Positions 61,400 to 64,000 of a DNA stretch of 64,000 nucleotides are shown in pieces (position 1 is the stretch's first letter; every line of letters starts with the position of its first letter). The stretch is taken from the NCBI GenBank assembly GCA_013368445.1, contig JAACJO010000008.1:992001-1056000 (forward strand), given 5' to 3'. This DNA is from Leucocoprinus leucothites (lineage: Eukaryota > Basidiomycota > Agaricomycetes > Agaricales > Agaricaceae). The position numbers were made by a program, and so were the translations under genes. Under the pieces are notes generated by a model. It was given only the letters and a program-made list of their open reading frames with translations. It searched no databases and had not been told where the DNA came from.

Positions 61400-63025
61400 G
61401 ATTAATTTCCTTTCACTCCCTTGTGGCGTGCCAAATCCTGCCATTTGTCGATGCTTGGACACGAACAATAACAATATTTTCTATTATGATTCTCGGTGAT
61501 ATAGGGCACCTCCTGCATCTCCTCCTGCTCCACAACAAACAACTGTCAGAACTAGTCTTCATGCAAACACGACCTGCGTTATGCCCCCGATGTATTGAGG
61601 GACGAACGTGGAAGACCCTTACATACTTAGGTACCAAGCCAAGCTAATTAGCCCCTAATTTGTATGCATTAGCTTTTGTGACGTCATAAACTGGAGTGCT
61701 AAGTATTCGACACGGTGATGCGACGGAAATTATTCATTTTCGTCAGTAACGTCTTGAGCCATGATGAGTATCACATTCAAAGCAAATCATCGAAGGCTTT
61801 CAGTCGAAAGTGAATTAGCACAAATTTATCGTGTGATACACAGCAGTCCGAGGAGATATCATCGAGTCAGGGGAAGACTTCAGTAAGAAGACACTCACGG
61901 CAGCGGGGTAACAAATGAGATTGAGACCTCGTCCACTGGAAAAATGGTTCCTCAAAGTGGGCCCCCTTGACTTACGGTCTTCCGCTTCGAACGTATCCAT
62001 TCCTTTGGATAGCTTCCTGCATCTGACCAGAATCTTCGGCCCGGTCTGAGAGGTGTTAGTCGTACCCGAAAGGTCCGGGACAGTCCAAAAGGTTCGCTTC
62101 TGCTCTGGCGAAATGTCACTGTCAGCTTGCAAACGAGTTTGTAGTGGAACTTTGCGGTGGTTAATTAGGTACTACGCTCAGGTTCCAGAATCAGAAGATC
62201 TGTGGTCCAATAAGACGCTTGTGTAAGGGTCTAGATAGCCCGAAATTGTAGAGTTAAGTAGAAATATATGGGGTCTAGACATCCATTTCGCACTGGTGGT
62301 TTTCATCCACGATGCATGAATATAGTATCATGAGATTATCATGTTATCATCGGAACCCGTATAGTAGAACAGAGTGATATTGAATTCTTACTGGTGATTT
62401 TTATCAGCCAAGTCGATTGAGGTGTATCTATAAAGGAGTAGCCAAGGGCGTGAATGAGCGATTGAGGAATATGGCGGAGGATCTTGGCACTAAGATTATA
62501 ACGGAGGCTCCTCCCAAGTATATCGGAGAGGGTAGTTCGGTGGATTTGCTCTACTATCAGGTGAGGCACATCGATAGACTACATTGGCTGAGTCCTCGAG
62601 TGCAAGCCTGAGAGGAGCGGTGGATGGGGAGTGAACACACACAGAGGAACTTAATAATGAGCAGGATAGCTCCTGATAGACCGATCAGGCTCCCGTTCCG
62701 GATGGTAAACACCGAGCAAACCGAGATCATTCCTCTAAAAGCGTGGGAATACTAAGTGAGTGCACGCAAGAAGCGCTGACAAGAACCCTGCTCTCCTTTC
62801 ACCAAGACATTTCACTAGGTTGCCCTTCGTTTATTTGGTGAGTCGCGTTCTCTACAGGAATTCTTGATGAACCCAATGTATCCTCAGCGTGTATGACGAG
62901 AGGTTTGAGCTTACGCACATTCGCTTTCGATTGATTTTCTTGTCATGATCTTCTCTCTGATATTCATTCACGTCGCACTATATAACCCTCGACTGACTAC
63001 TTTTAGGGAAATATGGCCACTGCAA
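61400..63025. other. Region without a confident gene
   Basis: Two frames may be coding fragments but lack motifs: minus 61815-62132 (starts MQADSDISPEQKR) and plus 62417-62611 (contains LRNMAEDLGTKIITEAPPKY). Neither extends by splicing into a recognisable protein. Confidence 0.35.
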
Positions 63026-64000
63026 CTAAAATGGATGCTCTTCTTCCGGATGGTCCTTCTCCCTCAACCTCCAGTCACTCCAAGAGTCTTGGTCAGCGGG
63101 GCTCGGAATGAGGATACCCCAACTAATCGCATAGTGGGCTAAAACCAGGTCAAGCTCCTCGGTTTCGTCGAGGAACTCTAACCTCGAAATCCTACAGCCC
63201 CTCAGCTCGCGTGAAATATTACTACGAGACACGAACATACCTTGCAAGTTCCTCGGACTCTACATATGACCGACGAATATCTTTCAATGTCAGCGCACGA
63301 GCAGTCTGGAAGCCCGAGTCCAAAAACCGCGAAATTAAGGAACCGATCGTGGTTAACGGCTCGGCTCCTGGAAGCGATACGTTCCGAGCCTGACAACAAG
63401 AGTCAATGTCTACCGCCACGAGGATCCAACATACGACGAACCCGAAGATTGTTCAGCATCACCTTTCCAAAGGAATCATTCAACCCGAACATCTCATATA
63501 CAATGCATCCGAGCGGACTATTGGCCTTCGCAACTTCTTCGTTCCCGTTGGCTGAGAAGTAATTCACAAACCATTGGAGAAGCCGCGAGGATGCTTCGAC
63601 CGTCATATATGCCAATACACACTCGAACAACAGGAGGGTTGGACACTCTGCTGAGAGGATTGCGTGCTCGTTGGAGGGTTGTGTCAGTAGTTCCTGTAGT
63701 GTGTCGACTGGATCACTCCGAAGGTCGGCGGCGAGTAGATGATACTTGGGTGCATGTAATGCTGTACCACCATTCGCTGTGATAGTGAAGCCGTATTAAC
63801 GCTGAGAAGTTAGCATCAATGAAATGATCATACCGAGTTTTATTTCATCTGGATTCCCTAAGATTTCCAGGAGCTGTCTACTCTTCTTGATACTCATCGC
63901 TTTCTTAGTTGTGATCTCATGAAAATCAACCTCGATGTAACTTTTGATCACGTCTTGATGTGGCCCAGTCTACCTAGGAAGAGTTTAAACCATTAAACAC
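63026..64000 (-). CDS. PPM1: Leucine carboxyl methyltransferase 1 (PPM1/LCMT), 5' end outside window
   Basis: It methylates the C-terminal leucine of the PP2A catalytic subunit and so controls phosphatase assembly. Partial gene: it enters at the right edge with IEVDFHEITTKKAMSIKKSR and LGNPDEIKLG. It continues with ANGGTALHAPKYHLLAADLR and DTLQELL, then LLFECVLAYMTVEASSRLLQ, whose Glu-Cys-Val-Leu-Ala-Tyr-Met core is the family's post-SAM motif. Next come IVYEMFGLNDSFGKVMLNNL, RARNVSLPGAEP, and FQTARALTLKDIRRSYVES. It ends with LEFLDETEELDLVLAHYAIS and a short hydrophilic tail, stop at 63026. Small introns interrupt it. The SAM-binding N-terminal part (usual GxGxD-type motif) must lie beyond position 64000. 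The tail after HYAISWG is about 25 residues longer than I would expect. Confidence 0.9.

Noticed and set aside
1..64000. CRISPR arrays, bacterial operons, transposase or reverse-transcriptase genes, long terminal repeats
   Set aside because: No regularly spaced repeats, no mobile-element catalytic motifs and no long direct or inverted end repeats were seen on either strand.

Overview
This window comes from a filamentous basidiomycete, most likely an Agaricomycete. The signs are protein-coding genes split by many short GT-AG introns of about 45-70 bp, no bacterial-type operons, and a gene set typical of that class: a DUF6533 membrane protein, an LCMT/PPM1 methyltransferase, a serine-rich GPI-type cupredoxin, CAP/PR-1 proteins, a tyrosine-kinase-like domain, and F-box proteins. 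The genus cannot be fixed from sequence alone. Gene models were built by joining reading frames at splice sites and checking phase against conserved family motifs. Where a junction is uncertain, the entry says so.

Left part (1-17.4 kb). This part is gene-poor and AT-rich. It holds three same-strand (minus) paralogues of the Dal5-type anion:cation symporter MFS family (2543-4770, 10293-12571, 13712-16088). Between the first two lies a minus-strand DUF6533 membrane protein split into very small exons (7103-9022). A possible end of a second DUF6533-like gene sits at the left edge.

Centre-left (17.4-28 kb). A divergent pair shares a 171-bp intergenic region: NMN adenylyltransferase (NAD synthesis, minus) and a BRCT-containing family X DNA polymerase (repair, plus). 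Next come two adjacent paralogues of a family I do not recognise. Both start with an N-myristoylation-like MGxxxS/T sequence and end in an FYRPGD...FKRxH motif. An arrestin-related trafficking adaptor with a PPAY motif follows on the minus strand.

Centre (28-45.6 kb). Here lie a small hypothetical gene, a secreted cupredoxin, Tim22 (minus), a DUF4863/4-hydroxylaminobenzoate-lyase-like gene, F-box remnants and an intact F-box protein. The most unusual gene of the window is at about 42.3-45.6 kb: an LSm14 (Scd6-type) RNA-binding domain joined, in one open spliced frame of 822 codons including the stop, to a tyrosine-kinase-like domain.

Right part (46-64 kb). Two tandem CAP/PR-1 secreted proteins (minus) appear to have been duplicated together with their promoters. 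They are followed by eIF4G (plus; one apparent 1-base deletion in a C run), a Trk-type potassium transporter (plus), an unresolved hypothetical gene, and the 3' part of PPM1/LCMT (minus, running off the right edge).

The genes are functionally mixed, as is usual in fungi: translation (eIF4G), mRNA granule biology (LSm14-kinase), import (Tim22), transport (MFS, Trk, arrestin control of permeases), NAD synthesis, repair, and secreted proteins.
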